From assembly GCA_002427615.1 (NCBI GenBank), contig DIFH01000144.1:58178-89806 (forward strand): a DNA stretch of 31,629 nt, in the 5' to 3' direction. The translations under genes were made by a program, and so were the position numbers. The stretch comes from Paludibacter sp. UBA5753. Its GTDB lineage: Bacteria; Bacteroidota; Bacteroidia; Bacteroidales; Paludibacteraceae. The notes under the pieces are model-generated. The model was not told where the DNA came from. It ran no database searches and saw nothing but the letters and a program-made list of their open reading frames with translations. Shown piece by piece: positions 23,743-31,629 of the stretch; position 1 is the stretch's first letter, and each line of letters begins with the position of its first letter.

Positions 23743-26091
23743 TTATTTCACAAATTTTGTCGAAACGCCATTAACGCGTATAATGTAAATACCGCTGTTC
23801 AAAGCTTTGCTGTAATTCCCATTGACAATTGTTTTATCTAATAAAGTTCCGTTTACAGAATATACTTCGATAGCTGCCTCTCCGTCTAAAACTACTTCAA
23901 TGCCTGATGGAGTACGTATAATACGTGCCGAAACCTGAATTTCATCAACGCCTGTACCAGGAATAAATGTAACAAACCGGGCAATTTCATCATTCATCAC
24001 CGGAGCAATAGCCCAACGGTTATCTCTGTACGAACCATCGCTATTCGATTCCCAGTTATCAGCATTCATGTCATTTGTGTAGTATTTGTATTCAGTATTA
24101 GCTGGGTATTTATCGCCTTCATTACCACCGATAACTATGCTGTAAGCGCTTCCTGATTTGGTCATTTCATGACCAGCACCCCAACTATCGAAACTTCCTT
24201 TTACAAATAATGTATTGGGAACTGCAGTTGCAAAGGTAGCATTCAATGTAATTTTATTCACACGAAACCAGATAGGCACATTATCGCTTGTTGAATAGGT
24301 GCGATTTGGGGCCAGCAATGGTGCATTTGCTCCGTCGTAAACAGCTTCCTGATAATCCCAATCTCCTTTTTCGCAAAGATATTTATATTCAACACCATCA
24401 ACACAGGGTAAAATAGCTCCAAATTCATTTGCACTTCCTGTTGCTTTCAAAGCAAACGGATCTGTAATATTCCAGTCTTTACCTGTAAAGCTACCAGCAA
24501 CATATACTTTTGGGGTTCCGTTTGGAACTGTAACCTTAAACTGTTTAGCTACCAAGGTTAAATCACTGGCCTGGTCGGCACCAATATAAGTCAGAGCCGT
24601 ACGTGTATCACCATCCATATCGGTGGTTACTGTAGTCAACATTGGAGCAGCCATATTATAATCGTCAATTGAACTTCCGGCGATATGCAAATCGCCTGTA
24701 GCTGCATCTACAAAATTAACATCTATTATTTTAGAATTTACATCTTTCCCTGTAGCAATATAATCGGAATATATTGGATATGTTGAATTTACATAAGTAT
24801 TTGATGTCCCAGCATGTGCATAGAACACATTATTATCTGACTCTCCATTCACTGTTCCTCGAATAGCGTAATTTGTAACTGCATCTTCGTTACTTATAAA
24901 TATATTGTTTTTTATTTCTGGAGTTCCTGCTGCAATACTTATACCACAATACGATCCTTGCGTATCGGTAGGAAAGGTAACATAAGTTGGTTTGTTTGTA
25001 AGTGAATTTAAGTAGAATGTATTTTGACGTATGTAACAGGTGGATCCACAGCGAATGTCCTGAAGCATTGTTTCACCCGCAGTTGTTGATGTTTTATCCA
25101 TACCGGTAAAGAAATTATTTTGGATATACCATGTTCCTCCACCACTGGCAATAATCGCTCTCATACCGTAGGCGCCTGCAGTAAAATTAGCTGTTTTCAA
25201 TTCGATGAATTTATTTGCAAACACATTGATATTTCCAGTCAGACCAGCATTCCCCATAATCGCAGAACTTAAAACACCACCTGCAGTTTGGTTGATATGA
25301 AATTCATTTCCAACAACATCTATTCCATCTAAATAATGAATAAATAATCCTCGTGTGCGTGCATTTATAATGTTGTTTTTTATGACAACGTTTGTCGCAT
25401 TAGTTGTAGGTGCAGCGTTTGCATAAACAGCAATACCTTGTGAAGCTGTGTTTTGAGTACAAGTGATTTGATTATTTTCAATTAATACATTTGAAGGCAT
25501 TTTTTTTGTGCCATAATTAGAGTTTACTCTTAAATAGATACCATAATTACTAGATCCTGTTGATGCGCCAACATGTTGAATAATACAATTCTTTATAATT
25601 ATATTGGAGCAGTCATCCATTAAAAGTATAGGACCATTGCCCCCGTGATGAGTTACTGCAGTTGTGATTTTCAACCTTCTTGTTGTACCACCTAAGGCAT
25701 ACCCATCAATAATCACATTTTTTGTTGGAGAAAGATCTGCCCATGCCAGTCCCATCCCAATTCCCATGCAAAATGCACCTGATGGACCTGCGTTATCTGT
25801 TGCCTTATTAAATGTAATAGTACGATCAACATCCTGATCAGGACGAATTGTAATGCTGTAATTAGAGTTATTTATTAAGCCAATATTTACCGTTTCAGTA
25901 ATATCAGAAGCAATCTCTAAAATAACTTCACCGCTGACACCAACGGTATTTAGCGCTGTAACTGCAGCACTCAACGAAGTGAAATTAGGTGAAACTTCGG
26001 CAGTTCCAACCTTGTAAGTTCCTGACATGGCTTGTGCCATTGCTACCATAGTGATAACTAATGCTGCCATTAATAAAGTAATTTTTTTCAT
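23743..26091 (-). CDS. T9SS-secreted right-handed beta-helix protein with two E-set/CBM-like domains
   Basis: This 782-residue secreted protein has a signal peptide (1-19) and a typical lead-in to T9SS beta-helix cargo (about 22-80, PNFTSLSAAVTALNTVGVSG). A parallel beta-helix follows (about 85-490) with many NVVIKNN and VLIENNQI type coils. Then come two consecutive starch-binding-like or CBM48-like beta domains (about 515-605 with KVYVAGSFTGKDW, and about 610-705 with TLFVKGSFDSWGAG) and a C-terminal sorting domain (about 715-782, IEVYSVNGTLLDKTIV, SGIYIIRV). No catalytic residues can be assigned; beta-helix proteins may be lyases, hydrolases or purely structural. It carries a palindromic operator 76 bp upstream, the same one as the TolB-amidase operon, which implies co-regulation. 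Confidence 0.75.
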   Translation of the reverse strand: MKKITLLMAALVITMVAMAQAMSGTYKVGTAEVSPNFTSLSAAVTALNTVGVSGEVILEIASDITETVNIGLINNSNYSITIRPDQDVDRTITFNKATDNAGPSGAFCMGIGMGLAWADLSPTKNVIIDGYALGGTTRRLKITTAVTHHGGNGPILLMDDCSNIIIKNCIIQHVGASTGSSNYGIYLRVNSNYGTKKMPSNVLIENNQITCTQNTASQGIAVYANAAPTTNATNVVIKNNIINARTRGLFIHYLDGIDVVGNEFHINQTAGGVLSSAIMGNAGLTGNINVFANKFIELKTANFTAGAYGMRAIIASGGGTWYIQNNFFTGMDKTSTTAGETMLQDIRCGSTCYIRQNTFYLNSLTNKPTYVTFPTDTQGSYCGISIAAGTPEIKNNIFISNEDAVTNYAIRGTVNGESDNNVFYAHAGTSNTYVNSTYPIYSDYIATGKDVNSKIIDVNFVDAATGDLHIAGSSIDDYNMAAPMLTTVTTDMDGDTRTALTYIGADQASDLTLVAKQFKVTVPNGTPKVYVAGSFTGKDWNITDPFALKATGSANEFGAILPCVDGVEYKYLCEKGDWDYQEAVYDGANAPLLAPNRTYSTSDNVPIWFRVNKITLNATFATAVPNTLFVKGSFDSWGAGHEMTKSGSAYSIVIGGNEGDKYPANTEYKYYTNDMNADNWESNSDGSYRDNRWAIAPVMNDEIARFVTFIPGTGVDEIQVSARIIRTPSGIEVVLDGEAAIEVYSVNGTLLDKTIVNGNYSKALNSGIYIIRVNGVSTKFVK

Positions 26092-26140
26092 AAATAATTA
26101 ATTTTAAAGTGAATATCTAATATAAATATAATTCAGGCTG

Positions 26141-26172
26141 TAAATATAGAAATAATAAAGATAAAATGCAAA
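26141..26172 (-). promoter_or_regulatory. Promoter of the beta-helix gene
   Basis: On the minus strand, TTTG (26172-26169) is followed after 20 bp by TATATTTA (26148-26141), close to the Bacteroidetes TTTG-N19-21-TAnnTTTG promoter. The -33 element lies inside the palindromic operator, so a bound repressor would block it. Confidence 0.6.
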
Positions 26173-26180
26173 CGTTTGCA
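26167..26180. promoter_or_regulatory. LacI-type palindromic operator
   Basis: TGCAAACGTTTGCA is a perfect 14-bp palindrome with the central CG and AAACG/CGTTT half sites typical of LacI-family operators. The identical sequence occurs once more, at 31019-31032, also over a promoter. No LacI-family gene is in the window. Confidence 0.75.
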
Positions 26181-26237
26181 ATACTATTTTTAATGTTTAA
26201 TAACATTATTTCGAAAAGTCGTAACTATCAACTAATC

Positions 26238-26261
26238 AAAAACAGGAAGAGTACTGTTTTT
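26238..26261 (-). terminator. Weak hairpin after the amidase operon
   Basis: AAAAACAG and CTGTTTTT form an 8-bp AT-rich stem with an 8-nt loop. On the minus strand it ends in a short T-run. It lies about 75 bp after the amidase stop codon. A second stem with a 2-base internal mismatch lies at 26276-26315. Either could end the transcript, but both are weak. Confidence 0.35.
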
Positions 26262-26337
26262 AACAACTATGATAATTTCAAAGCATTCCGCATTGTTGCG
26301 CGGAACACTTTGAAATTTACAACACAGTTTATACCTG

Positions 26338-29300
26338 CTATTTCTTAATTATGCGTTTAACAGATGTACCTGCTGATGTCTTCACTTTCAACACATAAAC
26401 TCCTGATTGCAAATTACTCAAAGAAATTTGCAATCGGTTAGTATTTGCTATTTCAGAGGCAACCATCTGACCTTTCAAATCGAATAAACCATACGATTCT
26501 ACCTCTACCCCGTTGCTTTCAATAACAAGCCTGTCAACTGTTGGATTAGGATAAACCAAAATTAAGTTATCATGAAGTATTTCATTCACATCACTAATTA
26601 CAATATTGATAGTCTGACCGGCTGGAGCAGGTGTCGTGAAGTGATTATCTGCTTTCGGAAGAGTCCAAATTCCTAATCGTTTATCGGAAAATGACACAGC
26701 ATAAACATTCCCCGCTCTGTCGAACGAAAGTCCCGCTGTACTGGCTCCTAATGCAGGTTTTATCGAATGAAGTTTAGTTAAACCCGGCGTCCCCAAAGCA
26801 TTAAAACTCACTTCGAATATCTTGATTTCATTATTACAACCCATGGCCAATCTTGTTCCATCGGCACTTATCGCCAACCCCCCATGATTTGAGTTCTCAA
26901 CTAAAGTCGGCGTACTTCCTGAATTAAAGTCAACCAATCCAGCTGTATTCACATGAATCAACGATGGAATTAATGCTGTATCGGTCGCTCTGTTTTGTGA
27001 AATCCACCAACCTCCACGGGTATCGGGGGCAATACACGAATTGAAATTTTGCTGCAAATTCCCATTCAAAGCATCGTTATATATCACAATCGGAGCCGAT
27101 TGATAAGGAGCAGTCATTGTTCCGATATTATATTGAAGTAAATTACCTGCACTTGTTGCAGCTGCATCAATATAGTCTTCGTCGAAAGTATACAGCTTTG
27201 TATCTTCACCAATTCCCGTTGAGTAACAATGAGATATTGACCCGTGTATATTTACGTCATTAAAGGTGGATAATCCGGATGACGCTTTCGTAAGTCCATC
27301 GAAAACAGGTTTAAAGGCCGTGGTTGGCTGTGCAGGATCCATTATCCAAACTCCCGGATGAGCATCACTCCAATCACATATATAAACCTTTCCGTCTTCA
27401 CCTACCGACAACCGCATTGGGCTGCTCGAACTGGTTGCACCCCAGGAAACACCTCCATTGTATGCACTTGCACCCTGACCTGTAATATCTTGGAATGCAC
27501 TGTTCATTATGTAAATACCATCCTGTGTTGTACGCGCAGGTAATGTACCTTGAGCAGATTCGGAGACATAAATACGTCCGAAATATTCACTATTGAAATT
27601 ATTATCAACAGATACACTTCGGGGATAATTGAACTGCATCAAAGCATTAGCATTGTCCGAAATTTTAAGTGGACGGTCAACTCCATCGCCGACAACAGTT
27701 ACCGACCATGTATATTCACCAGGCGAAACTCCCTCGAAATTACCGGATACTGAATGAGTCCCTTTGGCTAAAGCGCCTACTGGAAGCACTTTTACAACTG
27801 TTCCATCTTTTATAATATTCACACTTACATCTTTCGCATTTTCATTCAGCGTAAAATTAAATCGATAATTGCTCGGGCAATCCTGACAGGTAGGTATCAA
27901 TTTTTCCAGCTTTAATTCAGAGGCATAGATATTAGCTTTAGCTTCAGAAGCTACAGTTTTATAACGTGCCATTCCCTGATTTTGAGCGAGTATTAAAAGT
28001 TCAATATCATATCCGCTTACTTTTCCTGCTGCCATCATATACGTTGCTTTCTGATCGCCAAGTCCGGCTTCAGGATATTTTGCCGTCAGTTTTTTTGCAT
28101 TGGCAAGTCCATCAGTTACATCGAACATTGCAACTCCCACAGCAGTAGAATCAGCCGCACAAACCGGTGAAGCCATAAACACATGTCTTGCATGTCGGAA
28201 AAAATGAATACCTGAAGCTTCTGGTTGAAGTGTATAACCTGATTTTTCGGTAAAAACACCTTTACTTACAAGTGGAGAACGATCGGCCAATCCCCAGTTA
28301 AACTGATATTCAGCAGGAACTATTTTTTCACTGTCGAGATAAAAATGGTCCGATCCGGTGGTTGAAGTACTGAATTTAAATCTCTTTCCCCATATACCTT
28401 CTGTATAATTAGCAACATCCAACATGTATTTATATCCGATTGTATTTATTCCTTCCTCGTATTGTAAACCCATGATTCTGATTTGTTTTGAAGAACCGAT
28501 AGTTACAGATGGCGTGTAAATAGTACATTTAGAACGAGGACCGCTTACTGCGAAAGTTTCTCCTACAACTCCATTCGACCAAGATGCCTGATATTGAGTT
28601 TGGAAAAGCATTTTTGGTGCAACAGAATCATTGTCCCATGTATACACTTTAAAATAACGACCTTTTATTTCCGGTAAAGAAATAGTGTCCTTATTGCATG
28701 CCAGCAAATAACCATCAGATGTAAAGGCAATATCATTGATAATATTAACGCCACCCGAAATATCGGTTAAATCCATTTCCCTGATTTTTACTGTAGTTTG
28801 AGCATCGATAACCATTATTTTTGGCTCATTAGTCAGCACATAGAGTTTTTCATTGCGATAAACTGCCTTTTTGATTTGACTTTGATTCAGCCATTCGGGC
28901 ACAACTGGTGTCGAAGTTCCAAATTTATATTCGTTCATGGCAACTACACCGGCTTCCTGAACAGGATTCGGATAATCGGGAGTTGTATCTTTAGCTACAA
29001 CGATAGATGGATTCACCAGCAACATTTTAGCATAAGTGGTTGCTGCAGCAGTTACTGTTACCGTAGTATCTTTAACGGTATGATCTTTAGCCTCGAAACG
29101 AAGCTTATAATTACCCGGCGCTATATTATGAAACGCAAAAATTCCGTTATAAAGTGTATCAATCTGATAGCCGTTTAAAGAATCGCCTGCAACATTCATC
29201 AATTTCACTCTGGCGGCGTTAAGCGGCAACCAACGGTCGTGCGTACCTGCTTTGTAAGTGAATTTGGGATTGACAATAGTTTCATCTTTCCCTTTTACAT

Positions 29301-30036
29301 ATCCTGCAATTACACCGGTCGAAGGAAGATCTCTCTGAAAATAATCGCAAAAATACCTGTAAAAATTAGTTGCTTCGAGCCGACGATAATCCTGATTCAG
29401 TAAACGGTGTGTTTCAGGTTGATAATCATGGAATGAACCTTCGGAAAGGAAACCGGGAACAGTAAGCGGACGCAGCACTCCTAACCCTGATGTGTTTCCG
29501 TAAAAAGAAAAATCTCCACGTATATTTGTTGTCGTAGTATAAGACGTCCAAACAGTAAGTTGATTCGTGATTTGTCGATTCCACGATGCCTGAGCCATAG
29601 GCAAACTGGCAGCCACAGTGGGGGCATTGTCATAGCCATGATGCAACAATAGCAAATAATTGGTGCCAGTATTGGTTGCCAATGCATTACTGTGTATCGA
29701 TAAAAATGCATCCACGTTATTAGCATTGGCCTCTTCAGCTATTTCAGAAAGCAAACGATCATCTTCATCACGGTTCTGCGTACGCGACATATAAACTGAG
29801 GCATTGGCAGCCTGCAGCATGTCGCGAAGAGCCAATCCTTTTTGCAAATTACTCCACGATTCCCAGAATCCAAGTGTATCGCCTAAAGCATAATTAATTG
29901 TAATAAGATTCCGGTCGTTGGCTCCATCATAGCCTCCGTGTCCCGGGTTGATATAGATTTTTACACCCGTAAAATCACCGGCTTGCATCGCAATGCAAAT
30001 AAATAATGTAAGGAAGATTCCTAAAAGTTTTTTCAT
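26338..30036 (-). CDS. T9SS-secreted N-acetylmuramoyl-L-alanine amidase with propeller tail
   Basis: This 1232-residue secreted protein has a signal peptide (1-19) and an Amidase_3 domain (about 24-235). All expected zinc ligands and the catalytic Glu are present: His33 in NPGHGGYDG, Glu59 in WESWSNL, His115 in SIHSNA and Glu199 in GFLSEGSF. A carboxypeptidase-regulatory-like beta domain (about 240-345) is followed by about 800 residues of beta-propeller-like sequence in two blocks (about 370-715 and 800-1140). A FlgD-like insert (about 725-795, FTLNENAKDVSVNIIKDGTVV) separates the blocks. The C-terminal sorting domain (about 1150-1232) has VYPNPTVDRLVIES and SGVYVLKVK. It cleaves the amide bond between MurNAc and the peptide stem. 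Export by T9SS suggests action outside the cell, perhaps on peptidoglycan of other bacteria. The gene follows the TolB-like gene by 12 bp in one operon. Confidence 0.8.
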   Translation of the reverse strand: MKKLLGIFLTLFICIAMQAGDFTGVKIYINPGHGGYDGANDRNLITINYALGDTLGFWESWSNLQKGLALRDMLQAANASVYMSRTQNRDEDDRLLSEIAEEANANNVDAFLSIHSNALATNTGTNYLLLLHHGYDNAPTVAASLPMAQASWNRQITNQLTVWTSYTTTTNIRGDFSFYGNTSGLGVLRPLTVPGFLSEGSFHDYQPETHRLLNQDYRRLEATNFYRYFCDYFQRDLPSTGVIAGYVKGKDETIVNPKFTYKAGTHDRWLPLNAARVKLMNVAGDSLNGYQIDTLYNGIFAFHNIAPGNYKLRFEAKDHTVKDTTVTVTAAATTYAKMLLVNPSIVVAKDTTPDYPNPVQEAGVVAMNEYKFGTSTPVVPEWLNQSQIKKAVYRNEKLYVLTNEPKIMVIDAQTTVKIREMDLTDISGGVNIINDIAFTSDGYLLACNKDTISLPEIKGRYFKVYTWDNDSVAPKMLFQTQYQASWSNGVVGETFAVSGPRSKCTIYTPSVTIGSSKQIRIMGLQYEEGINTIGYKYMLDVANYTEGIWGKRFKFSTSTTGSDHFYLDSEKIVPAEYQFNWGLADRSPLVSKGVFTEKSGYTLQPEASGIHFFRHARHVFMASPVCAADSTAVGVAMFDVTDGLANAKKLTAKYPEAGLGDQKATYMMAAGKVSGYDIELLILAQNQGMARYKTVASEAKANIYASELKLEKLIPTCQDCPSNYRFNFTLNENAKDVSVNIIKDGTVVKVLPVGALAKGTHSVSGNFEGVSPGEYTWSVTVVGDGVDRPLKISDNANALMQFNYPRSVSVDNNFNSEYFGRIYVSESAQGTLPARTTQDGIYIMNSAFQDITGQGASAYNGGVSWGATSSSSPMRLSVGEDGKVYICDWSDAHPGVWIMDPAQPTTAFKPVFDGLTKASSGLSTFNDVNIHGSISHCYSTGIGEDTKLYTFDEDYIDAAATSAGNLLQYNIGTMTAPYQSAPIVIYNDALNGNLQQNFNSCIAPDTRGGWWISQNRATDTALIPSLIHVNTAGLVDFNSGSTPTLVENSNHGGLAISADGTRLAMGCNNEIKIFEVSFNALGTPGLTKLHSIKPALGASTAGLSFDRAGNVYAVSFSDKRLGIWTLPKADNHFTTPAPAGQTINIVISDVNEILHDNLILVYPNPTVDRLVIESNGVEVESYGLFDLKGQMVASEIANTNRLQISLSNLQSGVYVLKVKTSAGTSVKRIIKK

Positions 30037-30048
30037 AATCGTCTTCTC

Positions 30049-30951
30049 CTATTTTATATCGATGTTGATTAAAAATAATTGACCATTGTCGGTGCAGAAA
30101 GCTATTTGTTTTGCATCGGGAGAGGCGGATGGATACATGGCTTTTACTTCTTCCTGAACAGTCAGCGCCTGACGATTCTTGCCATCTGCCGTTACTGCAA
30201 CTATAACCGATGAGATCAGTTCTTGTCCGTTGTCTTTATCATCCATTCCAATCAACCAATTATTATTCAACCATTTGGGAGCGCTCAGTTTTCCTAACGA
30301 CTTTACATTTGTTCCGTTTATATCGCACACAAATGTTCCTTTGCCGGCAACGGTATAAACAATTTTCTCAAAATCGGGCGATATTGAAGACCAGAAATAA
30401 CTCTCATTTGCGCCGTTTGGCGTTAAAACCTTTCTGTTTTCTCCATTATAAAGCGCCAGCTTGCGGTCTTCTGTCTGAATAACCGGGATTAATTCATCTG
30501 TTGAAATGGATTTTCGATTCAGTTTCGACCCTTTTACATAAAATGGTTTACTATCCGAGATTGCAGGCGTCAACTGATCGCGGGTGCGCGAAACAAGTTG
30601 CTTTTCTGATCCGGTTTTTAATGTATGCACAATCAGGGAACTGTATTTCAAGTTCTTTATCAGTTCATTCTTTTTGTATACAATCGTATTCCCGTCATTG
30701 CTGATACGTACTCCATAGCCGGCGCCCGGCTCTTCTGTGATGGTTTTAATTTCATTGTCGGAAAATGAAATCATTTTCAAACCTTTGTAGCCGGCATCAG
30801 TAGCCAGCAAAAACTGGTTTGAGGGACTGAACACAGGATGGTAATAACCACCGTTACTTGTTTTTTCTATTACTCTAACGGAAAGAACATCAATCTGTTG
30901 AGCATACACAATTTGCCACATCAACGCAAATAAGAGTAAAATTTTTTTCAT
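30049..30951 (-). CDS. TolB-like WD40/PD40 beta-propeller protein
   Basis: This is a periplasmic or secreted protein of about 300 residues with a signal peptide (1-18, MKKILLLFALMWQIVYAQ). It has repeated TolB-type propeller blades, each with a pattern such as HPVFSPSNQFLLATDAGYKGL, VRISNDGNTIVYKKNE, ISPDFEKIVYTVAG and ASPDAKQIAFCTDNGQLFLINI. Such propellers usually bind proteins or peptides; no enzyme motif is seen. The frame opens at 31023 inside the operator, but the Met at 30951 begins a clean signal peptide and follows the promoter, so it is preferred. It is the first gene of the operon with the amidase-propeller. Confidence 0.78.
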   Translation of the reverse strand: MKKILLLFALMWQIVYAQQIDVLSVRVIEKTSNGGYYHPVFSPSNQFLLATDAGYKGLKMISFSDNEIKTITEEPGAGYGVRISNDGNTIVYKKNELIKNLKYSSLIVHTLKTGSEKQLVSRTRDQLTPAISDSKPFYVKGSKLNRKSISTDELIPVIQTEDRKLALYNGENRKVLTPNGANESYFWSSISPDFEKIVYTVAGKGTFVCDINGTNVKSLGKLSAPKWLNNNWLIGMDDKDNGQELISSVIVAVTADGKNRQALTVQEEVKAMYPSASPDAKQIAFCTDNGQLFLINIDIK

Positions 30952-30993
30952 AATAAAAACTGTTAAATGAATAAAAATAATTTTTTCAGGGAG

Positions 30994-31024
30994 TAAAAGT
31001 AGTGATAATTTTAGATTATGCAAA
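30994..31024 (-). promoter_or_regulatory. Promoter of the TolB-amidase operon
   Basis: On the minus strand, TTTG (31024-31021) within the operator is followed after 19 bp by TACTTTTA (31001-30994). This is the same layout as the beta-helix promoter. The distance from the -7 box to the start codon at 30951 is about 43 bp. Confidence 0.6.
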
Positions 31025-31032
31025 CGTTTGCA
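31019..31032. promoter_or_regulatory. Second copy of the LacI-type operator
   Basis: TGCAAACGTTTGCA, identical to 26167-26180, overlaps the -33 element of the TolB-amidase promoter. The two exact copies of a 14-bp palindrome, at the same position relative to two promoters, support a shared regulator. Confidence 0.75.
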
Positions 31033-31181
31033 GAAGATTTTTACACATTTAATATTACCTTTTCACATTCTAATGTATGTTAGCCTTTTAAAAGTCGGCC
31101 TTCTCATACAAAAATCACCGAACATGAATGACATCCCGCAATAAAAAAGAGGATAATATGTTTTTTAAAGCGTTTTTTAAT

Positions 31182-31189
31182 TACTTTTG
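31182..31189 (+). promoter_or_regulatory. -7 box for the gene at 31220
   Basis: TACTTTTG matches TAnnTTTG and lies 31 bp before the start codon at 31220, the same distance as the PUL -7 box has to its gene. Confidence 0.4.
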
Positions 31190-31219
31190 CATATTAGCCA
31201 TAAAAAAAAGATTACAACC

Positions 31220-31629
31220 ATGAACTTCCCCTATACTAAATTTTTTCGCTGTATCATTTTGATCGCGTTCATGTCATTTGCTCTGACAGGCAAGGCACAA
31301 ACAAATGAAAACAGCAGCCAGATCAACGAATTTACAATTTATGTAATGCCAACTCTGTTGCCACTCGACTGGAGCAGCCCATCGGCGTTATACAAAAGCA
31401 TGAAAAACTGTTACTTAAAAACTATCACACAACAGAACAATTATTTGCTGGGGCATTTAGCCGTGGGATTGAAAACGCCACTGCTGCCACAGCCTTTGCT
31501 GATAGCGCAAACATCGACAAGCATGCGTGAAAAAGTGGATTTGGTGCTGAAACAAAAAGTGGGATTTGCCATAATGGGTGCAACTATGCAGGGAAGAATC
31601 GAATCACATCAGGAATTGGAACACAAATT
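31220..31629 (+). CDS. Start of a secreted protein of unknown function, cut by window edge
   Basis: An open frame runs from ATG at 31220 to the right edge without a stop (136 codons seen). It begins with a signal peptide (about 1-28, CIILIAFMSFALTGKAQ) and has a TAnnTTTG box at the right distance. The visible part contains VMPTLLPLDWSSPSALYKSM, then LGHLAVGLKTPLLPQPLLIAQTS. I do not recognise the family. It is divergent from the TolB-amidase operon, with the operator between them. Confidence 0.7.
   Translation, partial: MNFPYTKFFRCIILIAFMSFALTGKAQTNENSSQINEFTIYVMPTLLPLDWSSPSALYKSMKNCYLKTITQQNNYLLGHLAVGLKTPLLPQPLLIAQTSTSMREKVDLVLKQKVGFAIMGATMQGRIESHQELEHK

Noticed and set aside
26276..26315. 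Stem with 8+6 bp and a 2-base mismatch after the amidase gene
   Set aside because: It lacks a T-run on either strand, so I did not list it as a separate terminator.
26166..26348. 60-codon plus-strand frame starting in the operator
   Set aside because: Its start codon overlaps the palindromic operator, and it runs through weak hairpins into the amidase end. No domain is visible.
28798..29178. 126-codon antisense frame within the amidase gene
   Set aside because: It lies fully opposite the propeller and regulatory-domain region of the amidase, which has clear fold and sorting-domain support.

Overview
The window comes from a member of the Bacteroidota, most likely Bacteroidales. The evidence is a SusC/SusD pair, several type IX secretion (T9SS) C-terminal sorting domains, a Reg_prop/Y_Y_Y transmembrane regulator of SusR type, TAnnTTTG-like -7 boxes, AT-rich spacers and an absence of Shine-Dalgarno sequences. 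No rRNA, tRNA, CRISPR array or complete insertion sequence was seen.

Layout. 1-826 is a gene-poor stretch with a dyad resembling a TetR operator and a 156-bp inverted-repeat element. 827-3697 (+) encodes a SusR-like one-component membrane regulator. 3778-5908 (-) is an exbB-exbD-DUF4294 operon. 6360-19087 (+) is a compact polysaccharide utilisation locus (PUL): GH3 beta-glucosidase lipoprotein, GH144 endo-beta-1,2-glucanase, SusC, SusD, a second GH144 as a lipoprotein, and a large catalytic-domain-free T9SS protein of repeated beta modules. 19190-21223 (+) adds an SGNH/GDSL hydrolase that carries the same modules and sorting domain. 21237-23531 (-) is a patatin-Omp85 fusion. 23743-26091 (-) is a T9SS beta-helix protein. 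26338-30951 (-) is a two-gene operon of a TolB-like propeller and a 1232-residue T9SS amidase-propeller. 31220 to the right edge is the start of a secreted protein.

How the genes fit together. The two GH144 enzymes and the GH3 point to beta-1,2-glucan (linear, or cyclic as made by rhizobia and relatives) as substrate. In the model proposed here, the lipoprotein GH144 and the T9SS binding protein capture and cut the polymer at the cell surface. SusCD imports the fragments. The soluble GH144 and the GH3 finish them in the periplasm. The SGNH enzyme may strip acyl substituents from natural glucans, and the upstream regulator is the likely local sensor. All of this is inference from family membership and gene order.

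A second system sits on the minus strand on the right. The beta-helix gene and the TolB-amidase operon each have the same perfect 14-bp palindrome TGCAAACGTTTGCA. In both promoters it overlaps the -33 element, 19-20 bp before a TAnnTTTA -7 box. This is typical LacI-family operator geometry and implies one regulon of secreted proteins whose regulator lies outside the window. Other points worth attention are the DUF4294 protein in the position where TonB would be expected, and an intergenic repeat that inserted in frame into the signal peptide of the second GH144.
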